Below are positions 10,288-21,897 of a DNA stretch of 64,000 bases, one piece after another. This stretch comes from Sodiomyces alkalinus F11 (taxonomy: Eukaryota; Ascomycota; Sordariomycetes; Glomerellales; Plectosphaerellaceae): positions 566,430 to 630,429 of the forward strand of contig NW_021167080.1 of the NCBI RefSeq assembly GCF_003711515.1. The letters are read 5' to 3'. Numbering within the stretch: position 1 is the first letter of the stretch; each line of letters starts with the position of its first letter. The notes beneath the pieces were generated by a model. That model saw nothing but the letters and a program-made list of their open reading frames with translations. It was not told the DNA's origin and ran no database searches. Made by a program: the position numbers and the translations under genes.

Positions 10288-13200
10288 ATATCCAACTATC
10301 ACGAAATAAACGATCCCACCTTCGATTATAACGAGGCTACTAGTTAGTTTAAGCGGTAGCTCCGCGATAGCAAGACCGCCTTTCTAGAAAACGCCCACGA
10401 CCCCGTCGATAAGGAACACGACAGGAACACGCCGGGAACTAATACGGCTCCCGTATCCGCCACCGCACCGGCACTTATCCCTGCGTCTACCACTACTACT
10501 ATTCCTATCGCTAGCACTACCTCTACCGCTACCTTTACCCCTATCGCCGCCCCCGTTCCTCCTAAGACTAGGACTATAATAGGACCCGCGTATAATTCTA
10601 ACCTACCCCCGTATATACACGTTAACCCAGCCACGCTAACGGAGAAATAACTAGACAAACGCGTTAAATAGATAGAGGCATAGAACAACTATAAGCGTAA
10701 GCTCGTATACCTTACTAAGCTAGAGGCGGATACTACCGCCGCTACTATTACCGCCGCCGCCGCTACTATTAATCCTACTATTAATTCTAGCCTGGCTAAT
10801 ATCACCCAGTATCGTATAACTAAACCTTGATATCGTATTATCGTAACCTTATTAGGATCCTAGTATGCCTATAATATATCCATAACGTTATCTATATACG
10901 GATCCGCTATATAGGCTAAGTTTAATTTTCCCCTTCTAAAATAGGATAGCGTATCCTAGGCTAAGTATCGCACGTTTATCTAGGACACGAATTAGCGGTT
11001 TAACCTAGATTCCTAGTCCTTCCCCACGGACGCTACGAAGAACTACTTCGTTATATTATACCTCCCCTATTACCTTAAGGAATGCTAGTATGCTAAACTA
11101 CGATATAAGTACGATAGCGACTCTAATAGGGTTAGCTAGGCCGCCCTACAAGCCTAGCTATCCCGCTAGGTTAACGATAACGATACCCGCCTATAAGAAG
11201 TGGCGGTATATATCTGAAGCGAGTCTATCTTATCCTAAAAAGAGGGAGAGTCCTACGCTAAGTTTATATAACGGTAGGAAGCCCTATAATCGGAACTACC
11301 GGGGGAGCTCCTAGACTAGTAGAGGATATGGATAGTACTAATAAGGGTCCTTGTATCTATTTAGGACTGTATAGTATCTATAGGGGTTCCTAAGGACTAT
11401 TAGGACCTGGCCCCGGCTTATCGTAGGGCTAAGGCTTTAACTATTACTAACAGTCTAGCCGTTACTTGGATAGATTTCTAGTCCGCTGCCTAACGATATC
11501 GTTTCCGCTCGCGTGCCTCTACCCCTGCCTATACTCCCGCACCTATCCCTATATCTACCCCTACACCTATACTAGCCTTTACTCCTAGCTACTCTATACG
11601 CCCTAGACCGTCGTCGCACCTCGATTCTATTACCTACTATAACTATAACTAAAAGGGGCACTATACTACTATATACCCTAGCCCTTATACCGAGCGACGC
11701 TCGAGTAATAGTAACCCGAATACCTAACCGGTATCCATATCGTGCCCCACGGTCGGCCGTGTCACGGGTAAGGTGCCCTAGGGATAATACCTACCTCGAG
11801 TAACCCCCTTTACCACTACTATACCGGTAAAGGCACGCGTTTCCCTTTACTAAGGTAGGGAATAGGTGTAGATATCGGCTCTTCTTAACGGAGGCGCCGA
11901 TATTAACGTTTTAGATCGGTCCCTCCTAGGACCTAATTAGGTTCCTAAGGGGTCCCCGGTCCCGGTATCCTAGATTACGAAAGAATACACAAAGGCTATT
12001 ACTCTTAGGTCTACCTATAGGATTATCGTTATAACCGACTACTAGGATCGGAAGAAAGTGCAGCGCGTCGAATTCCACGTTATAGACCTTAATCCGTAGG
12101 GCGTAAAGATTATCTTAGAGAGGCCGCAGCTTATAGCCGTTAACTCTAACGTTAATTAGTAATATAGCACGTGGACCTATCCCTTAGCCTACGCAGAGCT
12201 TAGGATAGTTATATCTCTAAAAGTGCTACGTAGGGTAGTTAGATAAGCTAAGTCTATCCTTACTCCAACCTATATAGGTTCCACGCGGGGCCTATATACC
12301 GGCTATATCGGCCTGGCAGAAAACCCTTTAGTGGGATATAGAGATAAATCCTTAGAGGCCGGGAAACTCCCTACACTACCGGAATAGTATTAAGATTTCG
12401 CTAACGTTTTTAATATTAAAAACGCCGGACGGCTACCGACGTACTAGCGATAGGATCACGCGATTAAGGTGCAGGAAGGGAAGAAGCCTCCCTATAGTCT
12501 TATTTATCCCCTTGCCGCTTAGGAATTAGAAATACTACGTTAATACCTATAGGACGCCGTTACGAAGGGATAGATTAGACCGTCTACTAGCCCGGCCGGT
12601 GGCCCTGTTCTATTTATCCCTAAGAAGGGCGGTAAGCTATGCCTCTATATTAATTATAGAGGGTTAAATAAGGTAACCGTTGAGGACCGTACCCGCCTAC
12701 CCCTAATCCACGAAATCCTAGATCGGTTATCGTTAGCGTAGTACTACACCAAGCTGGACCTTAAAGATATATACTATCGGTTACGGATTTGGGAGGGCGA
12801 CGAGTAGAAAATAGCGTTCCAAATAAAATACGGTTACTACGAGTACCTCGTTATGCTATTCGGCTTAACTAACGCCCCCGCGAGCTTCTAACGGTATATT
12901 AACCAGGCGCTAATAGGCCTTATTAACACTATTTACATTATCTACCTCGACGATATCCTTATCTATAGTAAGGACCTAGTCACCCACCGTGTATACGTCC
13001 GCGAGGTCCTTATAAGGCTTAGGTAGTAGTCCCTATATACTAATCTCGATAAGTCTAAATTTAAGACCCGCGATATTAAATTCCTAGGGTTTATCTATAG
13101 CCTAGACGGGGTACGGATAGATCCGGCTCGCGTTAAGGTAATCCGCGACTAGGAACTCCCTAACAGTATTAAGAAGATATACGTCTTCCTAGATTTTACG

Positions 13201-15677
13201 GGGTTTTACAGACATTTTATTCGGAACTACTCTAAGGTCGCCGCCCCTTTTATAGACTATTTAAAAGGGGGCTACGCAGGGGTCCTTATACTTTCCTAGT
13301 AGGCCTAGACCGCGTTCGAGGAAATAAAACTACTAGTCTAGAAAGCGCCCGTTTTACGGTATTTTAACCCTACTCTGCCGATACGTATTAAGCGAGATAT
13401 ATCCGCTTTTATAATTAGGGCTATTATTAGTTAGCTCGAGGATAGCTTATAATGCCTTATAGCGTTTATATCCCGTAAGCTCCGGGGCGCTAAGCTTAAT
13501 TATAGCACGCCCGATTCTAAGCTTATAGCTATTATCGAGTCTTTTCGGACGTGGCGCTACTACTTGGCTTATAGTTAGAGCCCTATAGTAGTCCTAATAA
13601 ACCACCTAAACTATCGCCACCTACTAGATAAGCCAAAGCTTAAGGGGTAGCACGCCCGGTGGCTTAAGGAGCTCGCCCCGTTTAAGTTTAAGATCCGGCA
13701 CCGCCCGGGGACGTTAAATCCCGCGGATAGGTTATTAAGGAAGCCCTAATATACGCCCTATAAGCGTACCCTGGTTACTAACCGGGCTAAGGCGGCAGAG
13801 CTTTTTTCGAAGCGTTTTATTATAGGGTATATTGGGAACCAGGAAAGTTCCCGTGCTGCTCTAGTTTCTATTCCCGCTCTTAACTCTCCCTTACCGGAAA
13901 AGGTAGTTAAGACGTAGGCGGATAACCGTTGTTTAGAGCCCGCTCCTTCTATCTTAGTAGTAAAGACGTAAGCGGATAACCTTTATTCCTCTATAGAGTC
14001 TAATTCGAAGCGTTCTGCCTTAGGCCTATATAGGACCTAGTATAGTACCCGCGCTATTCCCGCCCCTCCTATCTTACCGGAAAACGTGGTTAAGATATAA
14101 ACGGATGATTTGTTCTTAGAGCCTATAATAAGGCATTTTATTTTAGGCCTTATGGGGAACTAGCGTGGTTCCCGCCCTGCCCTAGATTTAACCCTAATTT
14201 TCCCGCTCTTAATTCCCCTATCCTACTAGAAGAGGTGGCAGAGGCGTAAGCGGATAACCCTTTTTATACTAGGTAGCGTAATACCCACGATAATAATACC
14301 ACGTACAGACACTAGTCTAGGAGTAGTAGTATCCTCTATTTCAAGAATCGCGTTTTTATACCAGACCACTCTAGCCTCCATTAAAAGGTCCTATAGTGTT
14401 TCTATAACGGACCCAGCGTGGGTCACTATAGGGTTATAAGGACTATTAAGAGGGTTTCGGATTTTTACTTTTAGGACTATCTCCCACGGGATATACGTTA
14501 ATTTATACCCACCTACGGTATATATTAATAAACTAAGCCATGGCACTATAAGCTATATAGCGAGCTAGCGAGTCTTCTAGTGTCTTAGCGCCCCTTTATA
14601 GAGATATCTATTACCTTTATTATAGGCCTACCGCCGGTTTATAGCGCGGCTATAGACAGGAAACGGGATACTATCCTTATAGTAGTATACCGCCTAATAA
14701 AGTACTCGATTTATATCCCCTCGAGTAGTGGCCTAATAGTAGAAGGACTTACTAAGTCTTTATAGTATCACGTCTTCCGCACTTTCGGCTTACCTAACGG
14801 TATTATCTCGGACTAAGGCTTGATATTTATAAGTCGTTTTTAGGTAACCTTATATCGGTGCCTCGGCACCGTATAACGCCTACCTATAGCGTAGCACCCG
14901 TAGACGGATAGATACACTAAGCGGTAAAATCAGAACCTCGAGTACTATCTTCGCGTTTTCTGCTCGTAAGAATAGGATAACTAGGTTAACCGGCTACCGT
15001 TAGCAGAGTTCACCTATAACACGGCGTGGTATTCTACGATACGTTATACCCTATCCAACACGCTAATAGGCTATAACCTAAAAGGACCCGATAAAGTGTA
15101 GCTCCTAAGGGCAGGCAAGGTTTACACTACTAAAGCCGAGCGCCGTGCGGAGTACCTTATAGCCTAGCGCCGATCTATCTCGGACCTTATTAAAAGGGCG
15201 TAGGCTTCCTATAAACGGTATTATAATAACGGTTATGCCTAGCGTTCTTTTAAGGTCGATAAGTATATCCTACTATCTACGAAGAATATCCGGCAGAAAA
15301 GACCGTCGAAAAAGCTTAGCGATAAGTTTATCGGCCCGTATAAGGTAACTAAAATCGTCGGCACGTATAGCCTAGCTTACTAATTAGCACTACTAAAAGG
15401 CATAAGGATCTATAACGTGTTCCCGGTTTCCCTGCTAGAACTATAAAGGTCCTGTGATAGATTATAACCGGAACTACCTCCCGAGGTCGACGTTAAACCG
15501 GATTCGGATAAGTATAAGATCGAAGCTATCCTAAACCATCGATATCAGGGTAAACGACGCTAGTACCTAATTAAATAGGCCGGCTATAGTAACGAGGAAA
15601 ACACCTAAGAGCCGAAGCGGAATATACCCGATAAACTCGTCGACGCCTACTTTAAGGTAAGGCTATCGGGGGACTAA
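10288..15677 (+). pseudogene. gag-pol of chromovirus A
   Basis: The start codon is mutated to ATA (10288). The frame then reads SNYHEINDPTFDYNE, a Pro/Ala/Thr-rich segment, and a zinc knuckle at 11635-11676 whose three Cys codons have become Tyr (C-x2-C-x4-H-x4-C spacing intact). Next are the protease (ALLNGGADINVLDRS near 11878, catalytic Asp to Asn), RT with intact YLDDILIYS at 12943, RNase H (YSTPDSKLIAIIESF; HARWLKELAPF at 13651), an expanded repeat spacer, and the integrase core with Glu changed to Lys. The C-terminal chromodomain is near 15530-15630 (KIEAILNHRYQGKRR, then WAGY- and WEP-equivalents). Gag, protease, RT and RNase H share one frame. Integrase and chromodomain are shifted after the repeat spacer. 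Confidence 0.93.
13800..14265 (+). repeat. In-gene tandem repeats between RNase H and integrase
   Basis: Four imperfect units ending gacgtaagcggataacc (near 13920, 13975, 14105 and 14255) encode variations on KVVKTQADN, with intervening Pro/Ser-rich text and a repeated GNQ-type box. Copy B has four matching units and copy C five (59621-60065). This linker is not part of any standard pol domain, and its last part coincides with the frame change to integrase. Confidence 0.75.
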
Positions 15678-16268
15678 ACGGCTTCATACACTATTCCTAT
15701 AGGGGACCTTATAGAAACGATATAAAGGCGTTATACTCACCCCTCCTCGCGAATAATAAGACTTAGTAGGAACTAAATAGGTTTATACACTTTCCCCGCA
15801 GGGGACCTAATATGATAAAGGCCCATGTATCGGCTATATTAACCTAAAAAAACCCTTTAGTAGGCCGTACAGATAAATTCTTAGGCAGGGACCCCCCCTT
15901 AACCCAGACAGGGACTATATCGGCATTATCACCTCGGCTCCTATTGTCTTCCTTTTAAGCATTCTGCTCTTAACCTCTATTCTTCCTTTTTAAGCGTTCT
16001 ACTCTTAACCTCTATTCTTCCTTTATAGGCGTTCTGCTTCTAACCCCGTTCTTATTCTTTTAGCATATTAGCTTATCGCCTCAAGCCCTACTTTTCCCCT
16101 TAATTAACCGTCACGATAGAGACACGATTATATTATAAGAGAAGCATTGTTAGGACCGTCAGGGTTATAATAGGAATACCCTAAAGCTAGTTTAAAAAAA
16201 GGGAAAAACCTAACCCGAAGGCTAGTAAAAAACCTAAAACAAAACAACCGTTTCCTCTATATATACTA
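15678..16268 (+). other. Spacer after pol, with a relic duplication of the protease-RT linker
   Basis: About 100 bp at 15825-15925 (gtatcggctatatt, agataaattcttagg, gacagggac) resemble the protease-RT linker of the same element (about 12290-12360; better seen in B at 48048-48145). The same relic follows pol in B and C, so it predates their spread. The rest is pyrimidine-rich with no open frame. Confidence 0.55.
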
Positions 16269-17722
16269 TTATAGCCCTTTTCGGGCGTCCTTAAACCCTA
16301 CTAACTTATCGTCTAAAGGAGTAGGCTCTCGCCTAGCTACCTCGTTACTATTATCCTCTATATATACCTAGCTCTGCCCCGTAGTAGTAGCCGCCGTTCC
16401 CCCCTCTTACCCACCACCCGCGGATAGTATCGAAGGCCGTAGAGATAAAGGCGTCTTCGCCTTCTACTACTTCTTCTTCTTCTTCCCTAATAAAGGAGTT
16501 AAGGGCGTTAGAGCCTTTTTCCCCTTCTTCACTAATAAGGCCGGCACTATATTATTATCGTCGGGCACTTTATAAGGATCCGGGGGACCCTAGGGACCTT
16601 ACGGCACGAAGCCTTAAGGCTACGCAGGGCCACTATCACTAAATATATTGTCACCTATAAAGCTAACCCCCGCGGGGGCTAAGGTAGACCCTAAGGGTAT
16701 AGGCAGGTCTTCCTAGGCCTAAGCCTAGGCTAGGTTAAAAGCGGCTATCTACTTCAAAGCAGCGGCCGTACGTTCTTAGGCCGTCAGGTCGCGCTAATAT
16801 ACTACTAGGTATTACTACTCGATATCGAGCCGCTACTACTTAATAGTAAGGCGCTATTACTATAGCCCGACGAATTACTTAAGAAGCGACTCTATACTAT
16901 TAAGCCTCTCGTGGATATCTTCTGCTATTTTCTAGCGGGCGTCGGTAACTTCCTTAGCTTAAGGCCGAGTAGCTATAGCTTCCTCGGTAGCCGACCGGTT
17001 AACCTCTAGTGTCGCTTAACCCAGAGCCTCTCTAAGGATAACCTAGTATTAAACCGCTATAGCCTAGTATTAGTATTATACAGGATTAGTAAGGGTACTA
17101 TATAGGATTAATAAGGGGACACGGTTAGTAATACTCACGTAACGACTCGTATTTAGGCCACCTTTTTCGATAGCGATAACTAAAACCTTTTATAGCTATT
17201 TAGCAGCGTTCTTATCTGTAATATAAAGCTATTATATATATCAGAAACAGGCCTACGGAGTAATCTATAAAGGGAGGGGCTATAGAGATTAAAGATAGCG
17301 TGACTTACTACGCGGCACTTAAGGGTATTATTCTTAGAGTAGTAGTAATACTTATTTATACGCCGACCGTTATCGGCGTATTAGCAGGTCATGGCCTTAA
17401 TAGTATACGTTTTCTCCTTAAAGTTAATCGTTACTAACTTACCCGTATAACGTATGTAGGGGGCCCTTAGATCCCCGCCTATACCGATATCCACTACCCT
17501 TTAGCGTGGAGCGACCGATAGCGTAGTAGTCGATATTAAAGGCGTAGCCGTAGTAGGAGTAGGAGGCTTTAGCGTAGCCGGCTACGGCGTAGCTAGCTAC
17601 GGGGCGGACTACTTAGCGGACTATGAGGATAACGTTATAGCCGTAGTCTTAAGCCTCTTAGAGGCTCGCGATATACTCGCGGGAGTAGCGGCGCGTTTAT
17701 TATTATCTTCCTAAGAAGGTAT
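16269..17722 (-). pseudogene. Antisense gene between pol and 3' LTR (copy A)
   Basis: Minus-strand reading gives a protein of roughly 450 residues. The start codon is changed to ATA at 17722. A Ser/Thr/Pro-rich N-terminus (NNKRAATPASISRASKRLK) leads into a globular segment (NFKEKTYTIKAMTC), then a Cys-rich box reading C-x11-Y-Y-Y-Y-S-K-N-N-x2-K-C (Cys to Tyr by RIP), a helical Gln/Glu/Arg-rich stretch that looks like a coiled coil, and a Lys-rich tail (LLVKKGKK, LLGKKKK). A GTAAGT site after KCRV, a CTGAT branch-like site and a TTACAG about 93 bases on suggest a fungal intron, and the frame changes across it. Same gene in B and C. I do not recognise the family; a second gag-like or regulatory protein is possible. 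Confidence 0.7.
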
Positions 17723-18403
17723 AATGACTATACTATATCTTGTAGTAAGCTAGTATCTTAGACTAGAGACGTGGAAGCACTTATAAAATAGTAGTTAGTT
17801 ATTTAATTAATAGAGAGTATAAGTCGTTAGTACGCGACATCATGGATTAGGGGAAAACTTATAAGGAATAGTATAATCGAAAAACTTAGGTATAGAAGAG
17901 GAAGAAAAGAATAGGAGGAGGGAGTAATGGCAGGATACGCAGATATCCCTAATAGCAGTTATATAGGCACCTATTTTTAGTATAAAGAAGGAAGCTACGA
18001 TCTACGGAAGGAGTAATAACGGACCATATATAATACCGGCTTTAGGAGTCTTTATAAATACTTTAAAGAGATAGCCTAAAAGAATAAAGGGATAGACTAG
18101 GGGGCTAGTAGAGGAACTAGCCAGAAACCTATCAGGGTCCTGAGTAGGATATTAGCTTTAGTAGCCTTAGTTAAGGAAATAAAGGAAGAGGGTACGTAGC
18201 TGGGTTAGAGCTAAGGCCGAAAAGGCCCTTTATAGGAACCAGGCGGGGACCTATCAGGTCCCGTCGTGGAAGGCTCTAGGTCAGGGTTAGGGGAGTTAGG
18301 GGACGGACTCGGAGACTAGGTTATAGAGGGGGTCTCGGAGGAGCTAAAAGGCCGGCACGGATCGGGCGCTCCTAAGGATAGGAGTATCCGGGGGAGGTCG
18401 CTA

Positions 18404-18755
18404 TATCAGGTACCTATAGTAGTAGTTATAATAGGTCCCTAGTATAAACCTATAGGGGTCCAGGTATACCTAGTCTAAGACCCCTTAAGGCATAAATAAA
18501 GTAAGTTATTATATAGCAAACAGAATAGTCCCTCGAAGCAAATAAGGCAGCCCTCGAGGAAGCAAATAAGCAGTCCTCGAGGAGTAGAGTGTAGTCTTAA
18601 GGAGCGAGGGAGCCTCCCCCTTTAAAGGGGAGGCCAGCGATTAATCTAACTCTTTAGCTACACCCACGTTCTGACCCTATTATAATCCTATTGTGGTCAT
18701 ACCTAGTTCCTTGCTTAACCCTATATTTTTACTCTTTGCGACTACCTATTTAATA
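18404..18755 (+). repeat. 3' LTR of element A, heavily RIPed
   Basis: Starts TATCAGGTACC (from TGTCAGGTGCC), preceded by the polypurine tract gggggagg and gtcgcta. Same length as the 5' LTR (352 bp) and followed by the AGGGA duplication. Confidence 0.95.
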
Positions 18756-18760
18756 AGGGA
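18756..18760. repeat. Target-site duplication AGGGA, right copy of element A
   Basis: Matches 9877-9881. Confidence 0.9.
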
Positions 18761-19985
18761 GCTCGGGCTATAATAATAGCCTAGGTCTCCTTATCTCCGC
18801 TAGATTCCCTTACGGAGCTTCTCTTAGATAATATAACAAATAGTAGCGTGTAAGTATACTAATAGTAGCGTGGTAATAGTATTACGGCTATAATATAGCG
18901 TAATTAATTTCTTTATTAGCTTAATATCCTATGCGATCGTGTTATTATTAGCTAGCAGATCCTGAATTACTATCTTAACTTTAGCTATCCTCGGATTTAG
19001 GTGTAGCGGTCCCCTTTCGGTTCCGTATTGGTTCCGCGTAGTGTCTTGCCCTAAGGGGGGGGGTGAACGCCTATTTTACGAAAACTAGTTCCGTCGAAAC
19101 TTTACGAGTTCGAAGTCACGATAACACCGTTAATTGAATCTTCTGGTTATACCGTAAGGGCGGCGTTACAGTGCCTTTACGATAGTGTCCCGGGAGGGAG
19201 GCGATAGTTATAATCGTTATCTTAGTAGTTTCGTCGATTTTACTCCTATTACGCGCCTGTAATTAATAGGCATATCGTTTTCCTTTTTGCCCGAGAAGCG
19301 GTTTATCCTAGGTCTTAATGATTAGGTTATAGCATTCTAGGACCTCTTTTAAATATATTTACTCCTTACTCCTTCGTATCTTATTAATATTAGGGCACTT
19401 CTATAAGGGCTTATAGTTATACGAGCTTCTCTTTTTAGTCCGGGTACTCGTAAGTCCACTGCTTCTTCCAGGACGGTTAGAAGTTCTATTATTTCGATTA
19501 AGTCTGCTAAGAGTTACCTTCTTTATCTTTTCCTAGGAAGGTTACCATATAAAACGATAATACAGTAAACTTCTTATTAAGTCGTTACGGGTAACGACAA
19601 TATATCCACGTCGTATACTTTTCTATAATAGATTAGATTAAGAGTAGAATATCTTCTTCTAGCTATAGAAGCTCTATAAACTATACCTCGAACTATTCCG
19701 GGGCTATGCTCTTAATAGCATTACATAAGCCGTTGGTCTAGTCTTCCTTAGTACAGCAGGTATAAGCCTCGTATATCTTAGTATTATAGTATAGCTTAAT
19801 AAAGTCTTTTAGCCAGTATTTATAGGGTATACGCATGACGTTGTATATATATTCTTCCAAATATCGCTTAATTAGTGACTTCTCGACAGCGTTCGTCGGC
19901 TTAAGGTATATCTTAAGACCTTATAATATATCCTTCATTTCCCATTTGCCGGTATACTAGTCCTTTATTATAGGGCTAACTACTA
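18761..19985 (-). pseudogene. Unidentified coding remnant, moderately RIPed
   Basis: A minus-strand frame beginning near 19960 reads through KWEMKDILGLKIYLKPTNA-like text, RYLEEYIYNVMRIPYKYWLK, EAYTCCTKED and LNKKFTVLSFYMVTFLGKD with few interruptions down to about 19500, then decays. The tone (aromatic and lysine-rich, few low-complexity parts) suggests a real protein, perhaps a transposase or gag, but no motif settles it. Its start lies immediately beside an R1 repeat, as the gag-like region at 1-1740 also does, which hints that R1 and these genes belong to the same element type. Confidence 0.4.
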
Positions 19986-20145
19986 TGTCCTGTCTAGGAC
20001 TATCTCTAGCCGGCTAGTACTATAGAAGCTAGGGCTTCTAAAATTTAAAAGGGCGCCCTTAGTGTACAATTAATATAGTGAAAATAAGATAATTTTTCTA
20101 ATTCTAAAGGGGGATAGCGCCGAGGGTATATTTCTTATCAGGCCC
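19965..20145 (+). repeat. Dispersed repeat R1, copy c
   Basis: Matches 2098-2290: tgtcctgtc start, ccggctagtactat, aaaatttaaaagggcg, gagggtatat. The three copies differ in length and in degree of RIP. Confidence 0.6.
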
Positions 20146-20889
20146 AGACTATCTATTCTCTAAGCAGCCGGACTAATCCCGGCTCCTAGGCTCTATACAT
20201 ATATTTAGGGAACTTAGTCCAGGGCCTAATATTCTTCTAGGTCCCGGGCGGCGAACTCTATTTATTCGTATAGGGTCTAGTCCACAAGGTCTATATATAG
20301 ATATAGTACCTGCACTATTCTGGTTATATTACTAATGGTTTTAGCGATATTATCATGGAGGGCATAAAGGTACCTATACCTATACTTATTCGCCTACTAT
20401 ATATTAAACTAATAATCCTATATAGACCTTTCTTTAGGGCTTATAGAAGTAGCCAGAGAATTTATCTAAACATAGTAAGGACGTTATTCTAACTCCTTGG
20501 GATTAGATTGATAAGCTTAAAGATATTATAGACGTAGGCGATAGTTCTAATACCCTTAATCTAAGACTGCTAATCTAAGACTGCTAGTCTTTCAGCGTAG
20601 TAAGTATCGCTAGGTCTATAATAGGCAATACTACTATAGAGGTTATCGTATAGCTAATACAATTAGGTAGAATAGAATAAACGAAACGATTGATTAACTA
20701 AAGGGGAAGCGTAAGTCGAGTATTATTAAGTGGGTAGTTATAAGGAGTGGAAAGGAAGTAGCGAGAGGGGTAGAAAGGGAGCAGGCGTGGATTAAGTAGT
20801 AGTCACGGCTAGTCCAAATATAGGTAGTCCTAAAAAATCAGAATAATTACTACCTCTTTTCATACTAAGGAGGGGGTATTACGTAAGCC
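20146..20889. other. No gene recognised; short tandem repeat
   Basis: Neither strand gives a motif I recognise. A perfect 14-bp duplication (taatctaagactgc) lies at 20557-20584. Confidence 0.4.
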
Positions 20890-21176
20890 CTATGTACTCC
20901 TATACTAACGCTAGTATAGTTAAACGGATATCGTAAACAGATATCTACGTCTAAGCCTAGCCCACGGCTTTACCTGATAGTATCGGCCTAGGGTAGCCGT
21001 GGCTATATTAACACGGGAGCTCGGTATAGTCCCGTTATAAGCCCGGTCTAGCCCCGTCTCTATCTCCTAGGTAAGGGTAGCCGTGGCTATGTTAATATAG
21101 GAGCCTATTATAGTCCCGTGCTAAACCCGGCCTAGCCTTAGTCTTTATCTCCTAGGCAGGGGTACCTAATAGAGCG
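20890..21176 (-). repeat. LTR-like block related to the A/B/C family end, with 84-bp tandem repeats
   Basis: On the minus strand, sequence entering this block (ctcctaaggataggagt, then ccgggggaggtcgct) is the same as the polypurine region before the 3' LTR of A, and is followed by TATTAGGTACC, matching the LTR start. Beyond about 12 bases the LTR body is different. I read this as the 3' end of a diverged relative. Its LTR holds two 84-bp direct repeats starting at 20991 and 21075 (gggtagccgtggctat). Confidence 0.55.
20991..21158. repeat. Two 84-bp direct tandem repeats
   Basis: Units at 20991-21074 and 21075-21158 share gggtagccgtggctat, a central tatagtcccgt and ctttatctcctagg-type ends. Confidence 0.8.
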
Positions 21177-21897
21177 ACCTCCCCCGGAGTACTCCTATCC
21201 TTAGGAGCAGCTAGCGCCGGATAGGGCTATCTTTCCCGATTATACCCGGTGTTAGGTATATATTTCTGCCGTCTTCCTATTATTAATTTAATATAAAAAC
21301 CCGTTATAGACCTATTATAGTCCTATCCTTAGTCCCCTTAGTCCTATACTATAAGTAAGCGTCGGTATCCCTTCTATCTATATAAAGAACCGGCACGGAT
21401 ATCGCTTTAATGTATATAAAGAGCCGGTACTCTTATATAATATGTCTAAAAATAGAAAATTGTCTTCTTCCTTCTTATACCTCTTTTACCCTTATACCTT
21501 CCTGCTTTATAGGTAGGAATAATACCTATATACCCTTTTAGGGAATATCTTCCTTAATGCCTTTATAACTCTATTCTCTTCCGTTTTCCTTTCTTTTTAC
21601 GACTCTGATTTTCGGTTTTTCGATATCTGCCGTATTTTATAAGATAACTATTATAGTACTCTGCTTATAGGAGTAGGGCGTGATACTTAGTGCGATAGTT
21701 ATTGTCAGAATATACATAATACTACGCGGAATTATATATGTATTTATCTAGGTAAAGTCTGAGATACTTCCTGGGGATGTCTAACTATAGGGAAAAAGCA
21801 GGGGAGATAAGGGTGGATATATAGGACCGAGGTACTCCATATATCTAACATAATGTGGTTTGTCACACATTAATAAGGTGGCTGGTAGTATCCAACA
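21177..21897 (-). repeat. 3' LTR of copia J (start at 21897), lower boundary unknown
   Basis: TGTTGGATACTACCAGCC on the minus strand begins at 21897, directly after a polypurine tract, as in copia LTRs. CA/TG content near 21690-21960 is high, so RIP is weak here. Downstream are two TATA-box-like repeats 34 bp apart (tataaagaaccgg at 21381 and tataaagagccgg at 21415), which may belong to a different LTR. Confidence 0.5.

Larger units (their letters stand above)
9882..18755 (+). mobile_element. Full-length Ty3/gypsy chromovirus A (8,874 bp), RIP-inactivated
   Basis: Bounded by 352-bp LTRs and AGGGA duplications. Order: LTR, gag-pol (protease, RT, RNase H, integrase, chromodomain), a spacer, an antisense gene, a polypurine tract (gggggagg at 18390-18397), LTR. 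Elements B (45626-54499) and C (55115 on) belong to the same family. All coding regions are broken by RIP stops. Confidence 0.95.
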
